Below are positions 8,912 to 17,718 of a stretch of 62,701 bases of DNA, in pieces. The stretch covers positions 1 through 62,701 of the forward strand of contig NZ_QTPP01000047.1 in the NCBI RefSeq assembly GCF_003853415.1, in the 5' to 3' direction. The notes under the pieces were generated by a model, which saw only the letters and a program-made list of their open reading frames with translations, searched no databases and was not told where the DNA came from. Source of the stretch: Burkholderia sp. Bp9142. GTDB lineage: Bacteria; Pseudomonadota; Gammaproteobacteria; Burkholderiales; Burkholderiaceae. The position numbers and the translations under genes are program-made. Each line of letters begins with the position of its first letter. Position 1 is the first letter of the stretch.

Positions 8912-11900
8912 GAGGTTTCTCCAGCGCGTACGTTCGGTGTGTCGGTTGCGGCCTCTTCGCCATCGAGCCAGTCGATCCTGTTCATCCTGCGCACGATCAG
9001 GAACTCGTCGCGATTCGAGCCGACCGTGCCGTAGTAGTTGAAGGCGTACGACAGCTGCGCATAGCCGCCGATCATGTGGGTCGGCTTCAATGCGATGCGC
9101 GTGACCGAGTTGTGAATGCCGCCGCGCGTGCCGGTGATCTCGGAGCCCGGCGTGTTCACGATCTTCTCCTGCGCGTGGTACATCATCACCATCCCGGACG
9201 GAATCCGCTGGCTCACCACCGCCCGCGCGCACAACGCGCCGTTCGAGTTGTAGCACTCGATCCAGTCGTTATCGACCGCGCCGACCGCCTTCGCGTCGTC
9301 CTCCGACATCCACACGATCGGGCCGCCGCGCGACAGCGTCAGCATCAGCAGGTTGTCCGTGTACGTGCTGTGGATCCCCCACTTCTGGTGCGGCGTGAGG
9401 AAGTTCAGCACGCGCTCGGGGTTGCCGTTCGAGCGCTTGCCGACCATGTGCGCATAGCTGCCCGTGTCGATCGGCGGCTTGTACGCGCACAGCGACTCGC
9501 CGAACGCGCGCATCCACGGATGGTCCTGGTACAACTGCTGGCGGCCCGTCAGCGTGCGCCACGGCACCAGCTCGTGCACGTTCACGTAGCCTGCGTTGTA
9601 CGACACGTGCTCGGATTCGATCCCGCTCCACGTCGGCGACGAGATGATCTTGCGCGGCTGCGCCTGGATGTCGCGGAAGCGGATCTTCTCGTCCTCGCGC
9701 GCGATTGCCAGGTGCGTGTGATCGATGCCGGTGATGCCGGACAGCGCACGCCACGCCTTCACCGCGACTTCGCCATTGGTTTCCGGCGCGAGCGCGAGGA
9801 TCACCTCGGCGGCGTCGAGCGCGGTGTCGATGCGCGGGCGCCCGTGCGCGGCGCCGTCGGCGACCGTGTAGTTGAGCTGGCCGAGCAGCTTCACTTCGTC
9901 CTTCGTATCCCAGCCGATCCCCTTGCCCGCATTGCCGAGCTTGTCCATCAGCGGGCCGAGCGACGTGAAGCGCGCATAGGTGTTCGGATAGTCGCGCTCG
10001 ACCGCGACCACGGCCGGCATCGTGCGGCCCGGCACCGGCTCGCATTCGCCGCGCTTCCAGTCCTGCACGTCGAACGGCTGCGCGAGTTCGCCCGGCGTGT
10101 CGTGCGCGATCGGCGCGAGCACGACGTCGCGCTCGACGCCGAGGTGCCCGTCGCACAGCTCGGAGAAGCGCTTCGCGATCCCCTTGAAGATCTCCCAGTC
10201 GCTCTTCGATTCCCATGCGGGATCGACCGCCGCCGACAGCGGATGGATGAACGGATGCATGTCGGACGTGTTCATGTCGTCCTTCTCGTACCACGTCGCG
10301 GTCGGCAGCACGACGTCCGAATACATGCAGGTGGTCGACATCCGGAAGTCGAGCGTGACCAGCAGGTCGAGCTTGCCGCGCGGCGCTTCGTCGTGCCACT
10401 TCACTTCCTCGGGGCGCGTGCCGCCCGTCGCACCGAGATCCTCGCCCTGCACGCCGTTGGTCGTGCCGAGCAGGTGTTTCAGGAAATACTCGTGGCCCTT
10501 GCCCGACGAGCCGAGCAGGTTCGAGCGCCATACGAACAGGTTGCGCGGGAAGTTGTCGGGGGCGTCCGGGTCCTCGCACGCCATCTGCAGCGTGCCGGCC
10601 TTCAGCTGCCGTGCGACGTCGGCGCCGGCCTGCGCGGCGTCGCCAAGACTCGCGCCGACCTTCAGCGGATTCACCGCGAGTTGCGGCGCCGACGGCAGCC
10701 AGCCCATCCGTTCCGCACGCACGTTGTAGTCGATCGGCGCGCCGTGGAATTGCGTCTTGTCCGCGAGCGGCGACAGCAGCGCGCCCGGGTCCATCGTGTC
10801 GTAGCGCCACTGGTCGGTGTGCGCGTAGAAGAACGAGGTCGCGTTCATGTGCCGCGGCGGACGGTTCCAGTCGAGTGCGAACGCAAGCGCGGTCCAGCCC
10901 GTCTGCGGGCGCAGCTTCTCCTGGCCCACGTAATGCGACCAGCCGCCGCCCGGCTTGCCGACGCAGCCGCACATGATCAGCATGTTGATGATCGCGCGGT
11001 ACGACATGTCCATGTGGAACCAGTGGTTGATCCCCGCGCCGATGATCACCATCGACTTGCCCTGCGTCTTGTGCGCGTTCTCCGCGAACTGCCGCGCGAC
11101 CGAGATCACGTCCGCGCGCTTCACGCCGGTGATCGTTTCCTGCCACGCCGGCGTATACGGAAGGTCGTCGTCGTAGCTCGCGGCCACGTCGCGCCCGCCC
11201 AGCCCCTGGTCGAGCCCGTAGTTCGCGACGAACAGGTCGTACACGGTCGCGACCAGCATCTCGCCGTCGCGTGTCGCCACGCGCCGCACGCCGATCCGGC
11301 GCGACAGCTCGGAGCCGTGCTGCGTCGAGTTGAAGTGCGCATGCGGCTGGTTGCCGAAGTACGGGAACAGCACGTCGACGACGTCGTCGTGCTCGGCCGT
11401 GCATGACAGCCGCGGCGACAGCGCCGCGCCCTTCGACGTCTCGTCGCGCAGGTTCCACTTGCCCTTGTCCGCATCGGCCTGCTGCCCCCAGCGAAAGCCC
11501 ACCGAACCGACCGGCACGACGAACTCGCCCGTCGCGTCGTCGATCATCACAGTCTTCCAGTCAGGATGCGCGGCCTCGTCGAGCGCATCGTCGAAGTCGG
11601 ATGCGCGCACGAGGCGCTCGGGCACGTAGCCGTCGCCGTGCGGCACGAGGCGCACGAGGCACGGCATGTCGGTGTAGCGCTTGCAGTAGTCGACGAAGTA
11701 GTCGCTCTTCCCCGCGAGATGGAATTCCTTGAGGATCACATGGCCCATCGCGAGCGCGAGCGCCGCGTCGGTGCCCTGCTTCGGATGCAGCCACAGGTCG
11801 CCGAACTTCGCGCCTTCCGAGTAGTCGGGGAACACCGACACGACCTTGGTGCCGCGATAGCGCGCCTCGACGAGGAAGTGCGCGTCCGGCGTGCGGGTCT

Positions 11901-12672
11901 GCGGGACATTGGAGCCCCACATCATGATGAACGTCGAGTTGTACCAGTCGGCCGATTCCGGCACGTCGGTCTGCTCGCCCCAGGTCTGCGGCGACGCGGG
12001 CGGCAGGTCGCAGTACCAGTCGTAGAAGCTCAGGCACACGCCGCCGATCAGCGACAGGTAGCGCGAGCCTGCCGCGTACGACACCATCGACATCGCCGGG
12101 ATCGGCGAGAAGCCGACCACGCGATCGGGGCCATGCCGCTCGACCGTGTAGACGTTTGCGGCCGCAACGATCTCGTTGACCTCGTCCCAGTTCGCGCGCA
12201 CGAAGCCGCCGAGCCCGCGCCGGCTCTGGTACGAACGCCGTGCGTCGTCGTCCTCGACGATCGAACGCCATGCGTCGACGGCGCCAAGCGTGCGGCGGCG
12301 TTCGCGCCACAGCTTCACCAGTGCGCTGCGCACCATCGGATGCTTGAGCCGGTTCGCGCTATACAGATACCAGGAGTACGAAGCGCCGCGCGAGCAGCCG
12401 CGCGGCTCGTGGTTCGGCATGTCGGGGCGCGTGCGCGGGTAATCGGTCTGCTGGGTTTCCCAGGTGACGATCCCGCCTTTCACGTAGACCTTCCACGAGC
12501 ACGAGCCCGTGCAGTTCACCCCGTGGGTCGAACGGACGATCTTGTCGTGCTGCCAGCGCAGCCGGTAGCCGTCTTCCCATTTCCGGTCCTCGTCGGTGAC
12601 GGCGCCATGTCCGCCGGAGAAGGTTGGCCTTGTTGTGGAGAAATAACGCAATCTATCCAGGAAATGGCTCAT
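8908..12672 (-). CDS. narG: Respiratory nitrate reductase alpha subunit (molybdenum)
   Basis: 1254 aa, the normal length. Catalytic subunit that reduces nitrate to nitrite on the cytoplasmic face using bis-MGD molybdenum. The N-terminal cluster FS0 motif is present as H50 (THGVNCTGSCSW), C54, C58 and C93, with the family's His in place of one Cys. MWGSNVPQTRTPDAHF marks the molybdopterin region containing the Mo-ligand Asp segment. No twin-arginine signal is present, as expected for this cytoplasmic-facing enzyme. It is the first gene of narGHJI-ppiC-narK, with 143 bp between its start and the FNR/ANR box. Confidence 0.97.
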   Translation of the reverse strand: MSHFLDRLRYFSTTRPTFSGGHGAVTDEDRKWEDGYRLRWQHDKIVRSTHGVNCTGSCSWKVYVKGGIVTWETQQTDYPRTRPDMPNHEPRGCSRGASYSWYLYSANRLKHPMVRSALVKLWRERRRTLGAVDAWRSIVEDDDARRSYQSRRGLGGFVRANWDEVNEIVAAANVYTVERHGPDRVVGFSPIPAMSMVSYAAGSRYLSLIGGVCLSFYDWYCDLPPASPQTWGEQTDVPESADWYNSTFIMMWGSNVPQTRTPDAHFLVEARYRGTKVVSVFPDYSEGAKFGDLWLHPKQGTDAALALAMGHVILKEFHLAGKSDYFVDYCKRYTDMPCLVRLVPHGDGYVPERLVRASDFDDALDEAAHPDWKTVMIDDATGEFVVPVGSVGFRWGQQADADKGKWNLRDETSKGAALSPRLSCTAEHDDVVDVLFPYFGNQPHAHFNSTQHGSELSRRIGVRRVATRDGEMLVATVYDLFVANYGLDQGLGGRDVAASYDDDLPYTPAWQETITGVKRADVISVARQFAENAHKTQGKSMVIIGAGINHWFHMDMSYRAIINMLIMCGCVGKPGGGWSHYVGQEKLRPQTGWTALAFALDWNRPPRHMNATSFFYAHTDQWRYDTMDPGALLSPLADKTQFHGAPIDYNVRAERMGWLPSAPQLAVNPLKVGASLGDAAQAGADVARQLKAGTLQMACEDPDAPDNFPRNLFVWRSNLLGSSGKGHEYFLKHLLGTTNGVQGEDLGATGGTRPEEVKWHDEAPRGKLDLLVTLDFRMSTTCMYSDVVLPTATWYEKDDMNTSDMHPFIHPLSAAVDPAWESKSDWEIFKGIAKRFSELCDGHLGVERDVVLAPIAHDTPGELAQPFDVQDWKRGECEPVPGRTMPAVVAVERDYPNTYARFTSLGPLMDKLGNAGKGIGWDTKDEVKLLGQLNYTVADGAAHGRPRIDTALDAAEVILALAPETNGEVAVKAWRALSGITGIDHTHLAIAREDEKIRFRDIQAQPRKIISSPTWSGIESEHVSYNAGYVNVHELVPWRTLTGRQQLYQDHPWMRAFGESLCAYKPPIDTGSYAHMVGKRSNGNPERVLNFLTPHQKWGIHSTYTDNLLMLTLSRGGPIVWMSEDDAKAVGAVDNDWIECYNSNGALCARAVVSQRIPSGMVMMYHAQEKIVNTPGSEITGTRGGIHNSVTRIALKPTHMIGGYAQLSYAFNYYGTVGSNRDEFLIVRRMNRIDWLDGEEAATDTPNVRAGETS

Positions 12673-13101
12673 GGGGATCTCGTTTTTCCGGTCTTTTGGC
12701 AGACCCTGATTATTTAAGGAGGTGTAATACCGGTTGTAAAGGACGATCGGCTTTGACGCTCCGCCTGTCTCGCCGTGGTCGAACCCATTGTCGGGCGAAC
12801 CGACATATCACGGCTTGATACAAATCACGATATCGTTCATCGGCCCGCAACGACACGAAATAGGGACGGATTTGACGGCATCACCTGTTATGCTGCGCGC
12901 GGGCAAGTCCGCTGCCCTGCCCGTCCGTTTCCCGCGTGGGTCGGCCGGGCGCAATCCGCCTCGAATGGCATGGAATGAACGGCGATCCCCATGGCGGAAT
13001 CGCCGGCCCGCGGCACGCTGTTTATAGAAGACTGCGCCATGCATTCGATGGTTTACCGGCCGTCGGTCAATAACACCCTTGCATACAAGAACCGCATTTT
13101 C
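12673..13101. other. Divergent intergenic region narG / exported TPR gene
   Basis: 429 bp between two divergently transcribed genes. Apart from the FNR/ANR box no gene is seen. The narG side contains TTATTTAAGGAGGTG-like sequence (about 12710-12725) in the future leader. Two extra in-frame starts for the TPR gene (12991, 13039) fall in its right end. Confidence 0.5.
12787..12828 (-). promoter_or_regulatory. FNR/ANR-type box and class II promoter of the nar operon
   Basis: TTGATACAAATCAC at 12815-12828 matches the consensus TTGAT-N4-ATCAA at 9 of 10 positions. On the minus strand a -10-like GACAAT (12787-12792) is centred 32 bp downstream of the box centre, the spacing expected when FNR/ANR binds at -41.5. 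This predicts oxygen-limited induction of narG. The box is symmetric, so the divergent exported TPR gene could also respond. Confidence 0.72.
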
Positions 13102-14286
13102 ATGACATCACGCTTTTTCACCGCATGCATTGCCGCCGTCATCGGCTGCACCGCGCTGCCCGCCGCCCATGCGCGCACCTATATCGCGCCGACGGCGTCG
13201 CTCGGCAAAGGTGCCTACGTCCATCAGTTCGTGCTGCGCGATCCGGTCACGCACCAGCCGCTGCCCCATGCGCGGTACCGGCTGTTCCTGCCCGGCCAGG
13301 TCATCGCGGGGCTGCCCGTCAAGCCGGGCCAGCACGACAGCGTGATCTTCGGCACGACCGACGCAGCCGGACGCACGGTCCGGATCCGGCTGCCGAAATC
13401 GCATCCGCAGAAGCAGTGGGTGTTCAATCCGGTCATCGGCGACGGCGACCTGGGCGAATCGTTCCGGCTGGTCGGGGCGGCCGGCGACGCGCCGCTCGGC
13501 GGCGTCCCGTACATGCTGGACGTGGAGCACGAATACCTGGCGTGCGGTTACTCGGACGCGAACGGCTACACCTACTACGCGCAATCGCGCACGCCGCGCA
13601 ACGTCAGTCTCTACACCGGGATGCCGGACGGGTCCGCCGACACCGACTGGTGCGCGGGCCCCGGCGTGGCCATTGCGAACAGCGCGGACGAACCGGGCGC
13701 GCCGGACCTGTACACGCAATACCTCGGCAGCCTGGTCGGCAACGGCGACCGGATCAGCAGCGAATTGCGGCAACGGATCGTCACCAAGCTGCTGTCGCTC
13801 GCGATCGCCGCACGCGACGCCGGCCGCGTGGCCGCCGTGCTCGACCTCGGCGAGATCTCCGGCGACCGCCTGAACGACATCGGCTATCGGCTCGTCGATG
13901 CGGGCATCGAAGTCGATCGCGGGCTGGCCATGATCGACGCGCATCTCGCGAAATCGCCGGACGATGCGTATGCGCTCGACAGCAAGGGGTGGGCGCTGTA
14001 TCGCCTCGGCCGCAACGACGAAGCGCTCGCGTGGTTCGACCGCTCGATCGCGATCTTCGCGAAGGACGACGACGGCGACACGCGTGAAGCGTGGGCGACC
14101 GGCCTGACGCACAAAGGGGAAGTGCTGTGGAAGCTGGGCCGCCAGGACGAAGCGCGCGCCGCGTTCGCGCAGGCGCGCAGGATTCAGCCGAACAACGCCG
14201 AGCTGGCGGAAACGTTGCAGCGGCTGAACGTGCAGGCAAAGCCCGACGATGCGGGTGCGTCAGCGTCCGGTGCGACCGGCACGTAA
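13102..14286 (+). CDS. Exported TPR-repeat protein, function unknown
   Basis: 394 aa from the ATG at 13102, chosen because the next residues form a signal peptide (FFTACIAAVIGCTALPAAHA). The open frame extends to 12991, but the extra residues lack signal features. Residues about 25-200 form a beta-rich domain with two cysteines (EYLACGYSD, TDWCAGPG). The C-terminal half has at least two TPR-like helix pairs (YALDSKGWALYRLGRNDEAL, then GEVLWKLGRQDEARAAFAQA). TPRs suggest protein-protein contacts in the periplasm. It is divergent from narG, but there is no other link to nitrate respiration. Confidence 0.75.
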   Translation: MTSRFFTACIAAVIGCTALPAAHARTYIAPTASLGKGAYVHQFVLRDPVTHQPLPHARYRLFLPGQVIAGLPVKPGQHDSVIFGTTDAAGRTVRIRLPKSHPQKQWVFNPVIGDGDLGESFRLVGAAGDAPLGGVPYMLDVEHEYLACGYSDANGYTYYAQSRTPRNVSLYTGMPDGSADTDWCAGPGVAIANSADEPGAPDLYTQYLGSLVGNGDRISSELRQRIVTKLLSLAIAARDAGRVAAVLDLGEISGDRLNDIGYRLVDAGIEVDRGLAMIDAHLAKSPDDAYALDSKGWALYRLGRNDEALAWFDRSIAIFAKDDDGDTREAWATGLTHKGEVLWKLGRQDEARAAFAQARRIQPNNAELAETLQRLNVQAKPDDAGASASGATGT

Positions 14287-14318
14287 CACGTAACAGGTAA
14301 CAGGCTCGCAACGCGCGG

Positions 14319-14355
14319 CCGGCAGTGATCGTCGGGCACCGCCCGTCACTGCCGG
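14319..14355. terminator. Bidirectional terminator-like hairpin
   Basis: A 10-bp perfect stem CCGGCAGTGA / TCACTGCCGG encloses a second stem CGGGC-ACC-GCCCG, between the converging TPR gene and the DUF2964 gene. There is no strong T-run, but its stability and position support a shared terminator. Confidence 0.6.
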
Positions 14356-14403
14356 GCACCCGCACGCGTCTTCATCTTCAAGAAGACAGGCGGTTTTCCC
14401 GCG

Positions 14404-14595
14404 TCAGCTCTCGCCCTTCGGCCCCGGGTTGAGCATCACGACGAAACCGGCCACGCCGACGATCAACGCGATCGCGCCGCCGCGCAGCGCGATCGTTTCG
14501 TCGAACAGCAGCCCGGTCACGACGGCCATCATCCCCGCGAGCGACACGAACACGGCGATCGCCGCGACGACGATCCGGTACTGGCGGCGTATCAT
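14404..14595 (-). CDS. Small membrane protein, DUF2964 family
   Basis: 63 aa with two transmembrane helices (IVVAAIAVFVSLAGMMAVV and an ALRGGAIALIVGVAGFVVML-type segment) and a short polar tail. It resembles the DUF2964 proteins of Burkholderia, which have no known function. It begins 15 bp after the uspA stop and should be co-transcribed with it under the same FNR/ANR-like box, suggesting a part in low-oxygen or general stress physiology (inference). Confidence 0.75.
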   Translation of the reverse strand: MIRRQYRIVVAAIAVFVSLAGMMAVVTGLLFDETIALRGGAIALIVGVAGFVVMLNPGPKGES

Positions 14596-14610
14596 CGCGC
14601 GCCCTCCGCG

Positions 14611-15090
14611 TCAGGCCGTCGCGGCGGAAGCCGGCACGCCGGCATCGTCGCCGCGAATCAGCAGCACCGGGCACTTCGAGCCGCGCACGAAGCGCTCGGC
14701 AACACTTCCGAGCACCACGCGCCGGATCCCGCGCCGCCCGTGCGTGCCGACCACCGCGAGATCGATCCCTTGCTCCTTCACGTAACGCTGCAGGCGTTCC
14801 GCGACGTCCTCGCCGATGCTCTCGGTTTCGACGAGTTCGCCCTCGCCTTTCGCGCCGGCCTGCGCGATGACCTGTTCGGCTTCACGCAGCACCTTGCGCC
14901 CGTCGTCGCGGATTTCCTCGATGAGCGCGTGCGGGTCGAAACGGCCCGCGTACGTGAACAGCACCGACTTGTCGACGACGTACACGACGCTGACGTGTGT
15001 ATCGCCCGCCTTCGCCACCTTCAACGCCTCGGCAAGCGCCTGTTTCGACGAAGCGCTGCCGTCGACGGCCACCATGATCTTCTTGTACAT
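14611..15090 (-). CDS. Universal stress protein UspA family
   Basis: 159 aa, one Usp domain. It begins MYKKIMVAVDGSASSKQAL and ends with the ATP-binding type G-x2-G-x9-G-(S/T) signature region (VGTHGRRGIRRVVLGSVAER, followed by a conserved S/R-rich turn and CPVLLIRG). Such proteins bind ATP and support survival during starvation or low oxygen. The ATG at 15090 is preceded by an intergenic region with an FNR/ANR-like box. It forms a two-gene unit with the DUF2964 gene. Confidence 0.92.
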   Translation of the reverse strand: MYKKIMVAVDGSASSKQALAEALKVAKAGDTHVSVVYVVDKSVLFTYAGRFDPHALIEEIRDDGRKVLREAEQVIAQAGAKGEGELVETESIGEDVAERLQRYVKEQGIDLAVVGTHGRRGIRRVVLGSVAERFVRGSKCPVLLIRGDDAGVPASAATA

Positions 15091-15143
15091 GCGAACCTCG
15101 CTGGGGTGAGTTGCCGCGCGCGACGGCGCGCGGCCATGTCCCC

Positions 15144-15184
15144 ATCATCGGCCCGCGGCGGGCTCGAAGCTTGACGGCGATCAA
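15144..15184 (-). promoter_or_regulatory. FNR/ANR-like box and promoter of uspA
   Basis: TTGACGGCGATCAA at 15171-15184 matches TTGAT-N4-ATCAA at 9 of 10 positions. A GATGAT -10-like hexamer (15144-15149 on the minus strand) lies about 31 bp downstream of the box centre, consistent with class II activation. It is about 80 bp from the uspA start and implies co-regulation with the nar operon by the same oxygen sensor. Confidence 0.62.
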
Positions 15185-15356
15185 GATTCACCGGAAACGG
15201 GTCGTGCGGCAAAGCGCCACGCGGAGCAATCGGGGTTCCGGATGTGCGGCCGCGCCGAGCAATCGAGCGGCCATGCCGCCGAAAGCGCTATCATCAGCTA
15301 TGCGACCTTCGTCCGGCCCTTTTTTTGCCGGCTCACTTTCAACTCGCTCAACCGAC

Positions 15357-16118
15357 ATGACAACGACTACCGAACGCGTGGACGGCGCCGCCCAGCATCT
15401 CGTCGCCGCCCGCCATGCCGGCGTGCCCGGCCCGCTGCTGCCCGACGCCTTCCGTCCCGAGAACGTCGACACCGCGCTCGCAATCCAGCATCGCGTCGCC
15501 GACCTGCTCGGCGAAACCATCGGCGGATGGAAATGCGCACTGCCGCCGCCCGACCGCGTGATCGTCGCGCCGATCTTCGCATCGACGATCCGCGAAGCCG
15601 ATGCGCCGTACCGTGTCGTCGGCGGGCCGATCGTGCGGATCGAGCCGGAAATCGCGTTCGTGCTCGATCGCGACCTGCCCGCCCGCGCGCGGCCGTACGA
15701 CGAGCACGACGTGCGCGGCGCGATCCGCGAAGTGCGCATCGTGCTCGAGGTATTGGGGTGCCGCTATGCGGAGCCTGCGCGCGCGTCGAAGTTCGAACTG
15801 CTCGCCGACGGGCAGTTCAACCAGGGGCTGTGCGTGGGCCCCGTCGTGCCCGACGGGTTGAACGTGCCGCTCGAGACGCTCGCGCTGTCGTTCGAGGGCG
15901 CGCTGAACCGCACGATCGACGGCCGCCATCCGGATGGCGATCCGCTCGAGCCGCTCGTGTGGCTGGTGAATTTCCTCGCGTCGCGCGGCGACGGCGCGCG
16001 CGCCGGCCAGATCGTGACGACCGGCTCGTATGCGGGCGCGATCGACGTGCCGCTCGGCGATGCGCTGACGGTCCGCTTCGGCGAGCTCGGCAGCCTGTCG
16101 GTGACGCTGACGGCCTGA
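15357..16118 (+). CDS. 2-keto-4-pentenoate hydratase / FAH-superfamily enzyme
   Basis: 253 aa from the ATG at 15357; the frame is open to 15111 but the family N-terminus begins here. It resembles MhpD/HpaH hydratases, which add water to 2-hydroxy-dienoates in aromatic ring catabolism, using a divalent metal. Visible landmarks: IGGWKCALPPPDRVIVAPI, the metal-binding acidic stretch VRIEPEIAFVLDRDLP, and a C-terminal GQIVTTGSYAGAIDVPLGD. No other ring-cleavage genes are adjacent, so the true substrate is unknown. A run of seven T lies in the 5' leader near 15320. Confidence 0.8.
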   Translation: MTTTTERVDGAAQHLVAARHAGVPGPLLPDAFRPENVDTALAIQHRVADLLGETIGGWKCALPPPDRVIVAPIFASTIREADAPYRVVGGPIVRIEPEIAFVLDRDLPARARPYDEHDVRGAIREVRIVLEVLGCRYAEPARASKFELLADGQFNQGLCVGPVVPDGLNVPLETLALSFEGALNRTIDGRHPDGDPLEPLVWLVNFLASRGDGARAGQIVTTGSYAGAIDVPLGDALTVRFGELGSLSVTLTA

Positions 16119-16253
16119 CGTCCGGCGGCGCGGGCGGCCCGCGCGCGAATCCCGGCGAGCGCGCGGCATCCGGCCCTGCGTGCCGGCGTGGCGTGATACC
16201 GTTGCACATCGCCCGTCACGCACGCGAAGCCGCGCCCGCTCCCGTCATTCGTC

Positions 16254-17660
16254 ATGCCGCCGATACCATTGCCCGCCCTGCTGGACGAAGTCCTGCGCAC
16301 CGTCGATCGCCGCTACCGGTTGCCGCCGCTCGTGCGCACGTCGTCGCTGACCGACGCCGCGAACCCGGCCACCGTCATCGCGGTCGTGATCGAGGAAGCG
16401 CGCCGGATGCAGGTGGAGGGCCGACCGCCCGACCCGGGATTGCAGCGCCGTTTCATCGGCGCGCTCGCGCGGATGATCCGCGACGCGATGGACACGCAAT
16501 CCGGCGACCCTGCCTTCCAGGCCGCGGTGCTGCGGCATGGCGCGGCAGCCGTGCGCGAATACGCATCGCTTGCCGCGCATGCCGAACAGGATCGGCGCAC
16601 GCTGCGCTCGGCCGTCAACACGCTCGCGCATCCGGCCCGGCTCGAACGGCACGCGCAGGCGTGGCAACGCGAGCCGCTCGCACGGCTGCATGCGGCCGCG
16701 GCCGGCGCGTCGTGGGACGATCTCCATGCCACGCTGCGGCACCTGCTCGCGCAACCGGAGACGGCGACCGGCAGCGCGTTCGAGCAGGACATCGTCAAAC
16801 TGAAGGGCAGCCCCGCGCTCGCCCGGCTGCAGCGTCTCGACGCACTGTCGCGGGACGCCGACGTCCGGCAGTACCGCACGCTGTGGGGACGCCAGGGGCC
16901 GCTCGAAGGCAGCGCGCTCGCCGTCGCGCAGGGCCTCACGTCGCAACAGCGGGGCGCGGCCGTCGAAGCGCTGGCCGCGCAGGCGCTCGACGCCTTGGCC
17001 GCGCAACTCGATGCGAGCGATGCGCATCGCACGTATCGCGTGGTCACGTCGATGCGCGTGCCGGCATCGATTCCGGCCAAGCACGACCGCGCGAAAACCG
17101 AGTGGGATGCGGTGCTGCTCGAGCGCGCGCGCGGCGACGATCCGTCGGCCGCGTGGCACGTCCGCTTCCTCGTCGAGGCAAAGGCGTCCGCGGATGCCGC
17201 GACGACCGATCTGCCGCGCCTGCTGCGCGGCCTGAGCCTGCTCGCGCAAGCCGAGCCGGATACGGTCTATGCGTTCGATACGCGCGAAGGCACGGTACGC
17301 CTGCACGGCGCGTCGCTGCGCGCGCTGGCGACCGACGACGCGGCATTGCAGCGCGAGGTGCTGTACTGCTGCGATGCATCGGCGGACCCGGCGCCGCGCC
17401 TGCTGGGTGCCGCGAGCCGGATGCAGCTGCTGTCGGCGCCGGCGAGCCTGGACTACGCGAGCGCGCTGACGCAGCGCATGGATGCCGATCCGCACGGCCT
17501 GCACGCCGTCTGGGACGCGCTGCTGGCACTGCCGTCATGGCGCGCGGTGCTGCACCAGTACGAATCGCTGCGGCAGGTACGCGCGCTGATGGTGGGCGTC
17601 GACGACCTGATGGCCGCGATCGAAGGCGATATGGGCGACAGCGCTGCGAACGATTCGTGA
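16254..17660 (+). CDS. Hypothetical protein with PD-(D/E)XK nuclease-like residues
   Basis: 468 aa, soluble, no signal peptide or membrane segment. The N-terminal half is helical and Ala/Arg-rich. In the middle a helix with E238 (QQRGAAVEALAAQALDAL) is followed by D285 (EWDAVLL) and by E308-x-K310 (VRFLVEAKAS), in beta-strand-like surroundings. This E...D...ExK order is the pattern of the PD-(D/E)XK nuclease fold; I infer a possible nuclease-type domain at about 228-330. I do not recognise the full-length family. It is 135 bp downstream of the hydratase gene on the same strand, and a functional link is not evident. Confidence 0.6.
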   Translation: MPPIPLPALLDEVLRTVDRRYRLPPLVRTSSLTDAANPATVIAVVIEEARRMQVEGRPPDPGLQRRFIGALARMIRDAMDTQSGDPAFQAAVLRHGAAAVREYASLAAHAEQDRRTLRSAVNTLAHPARLERHAQAWQREPLARLHAAAAGASWDDLHATLRHLLAQPETATGSAFEQDIVKLKGSPALARLQRLDALSRDADVRQYRTLWGRQGPLEGSALAVAQGLTSQQRGAAVEALAAQALDALAAQLDASDAHRTYRVVTSMRVPASIPAKHDRAKTEWDAVLLERARGDDPSAAWHVRFLVEAKASADAATTDLPRLLRGLSLLAQAEPDTVYAFDTREGTVRLHGASLRALATDDAALQREVLYCCDASADPAPRLLGAASRMQLLSAPASLDYASALTQRMDADPHGLHAVWDALLALPSWRAVLHQYESLRQVRALMVGVDDLMAAIEGDMGDSAANDS

Positions 17661-17718
17661 CGCACGCGCCCGGACGGACCGGCTTTCGCGCTGAATCGCC
17701 ACGCCACGCGCCATCGGC

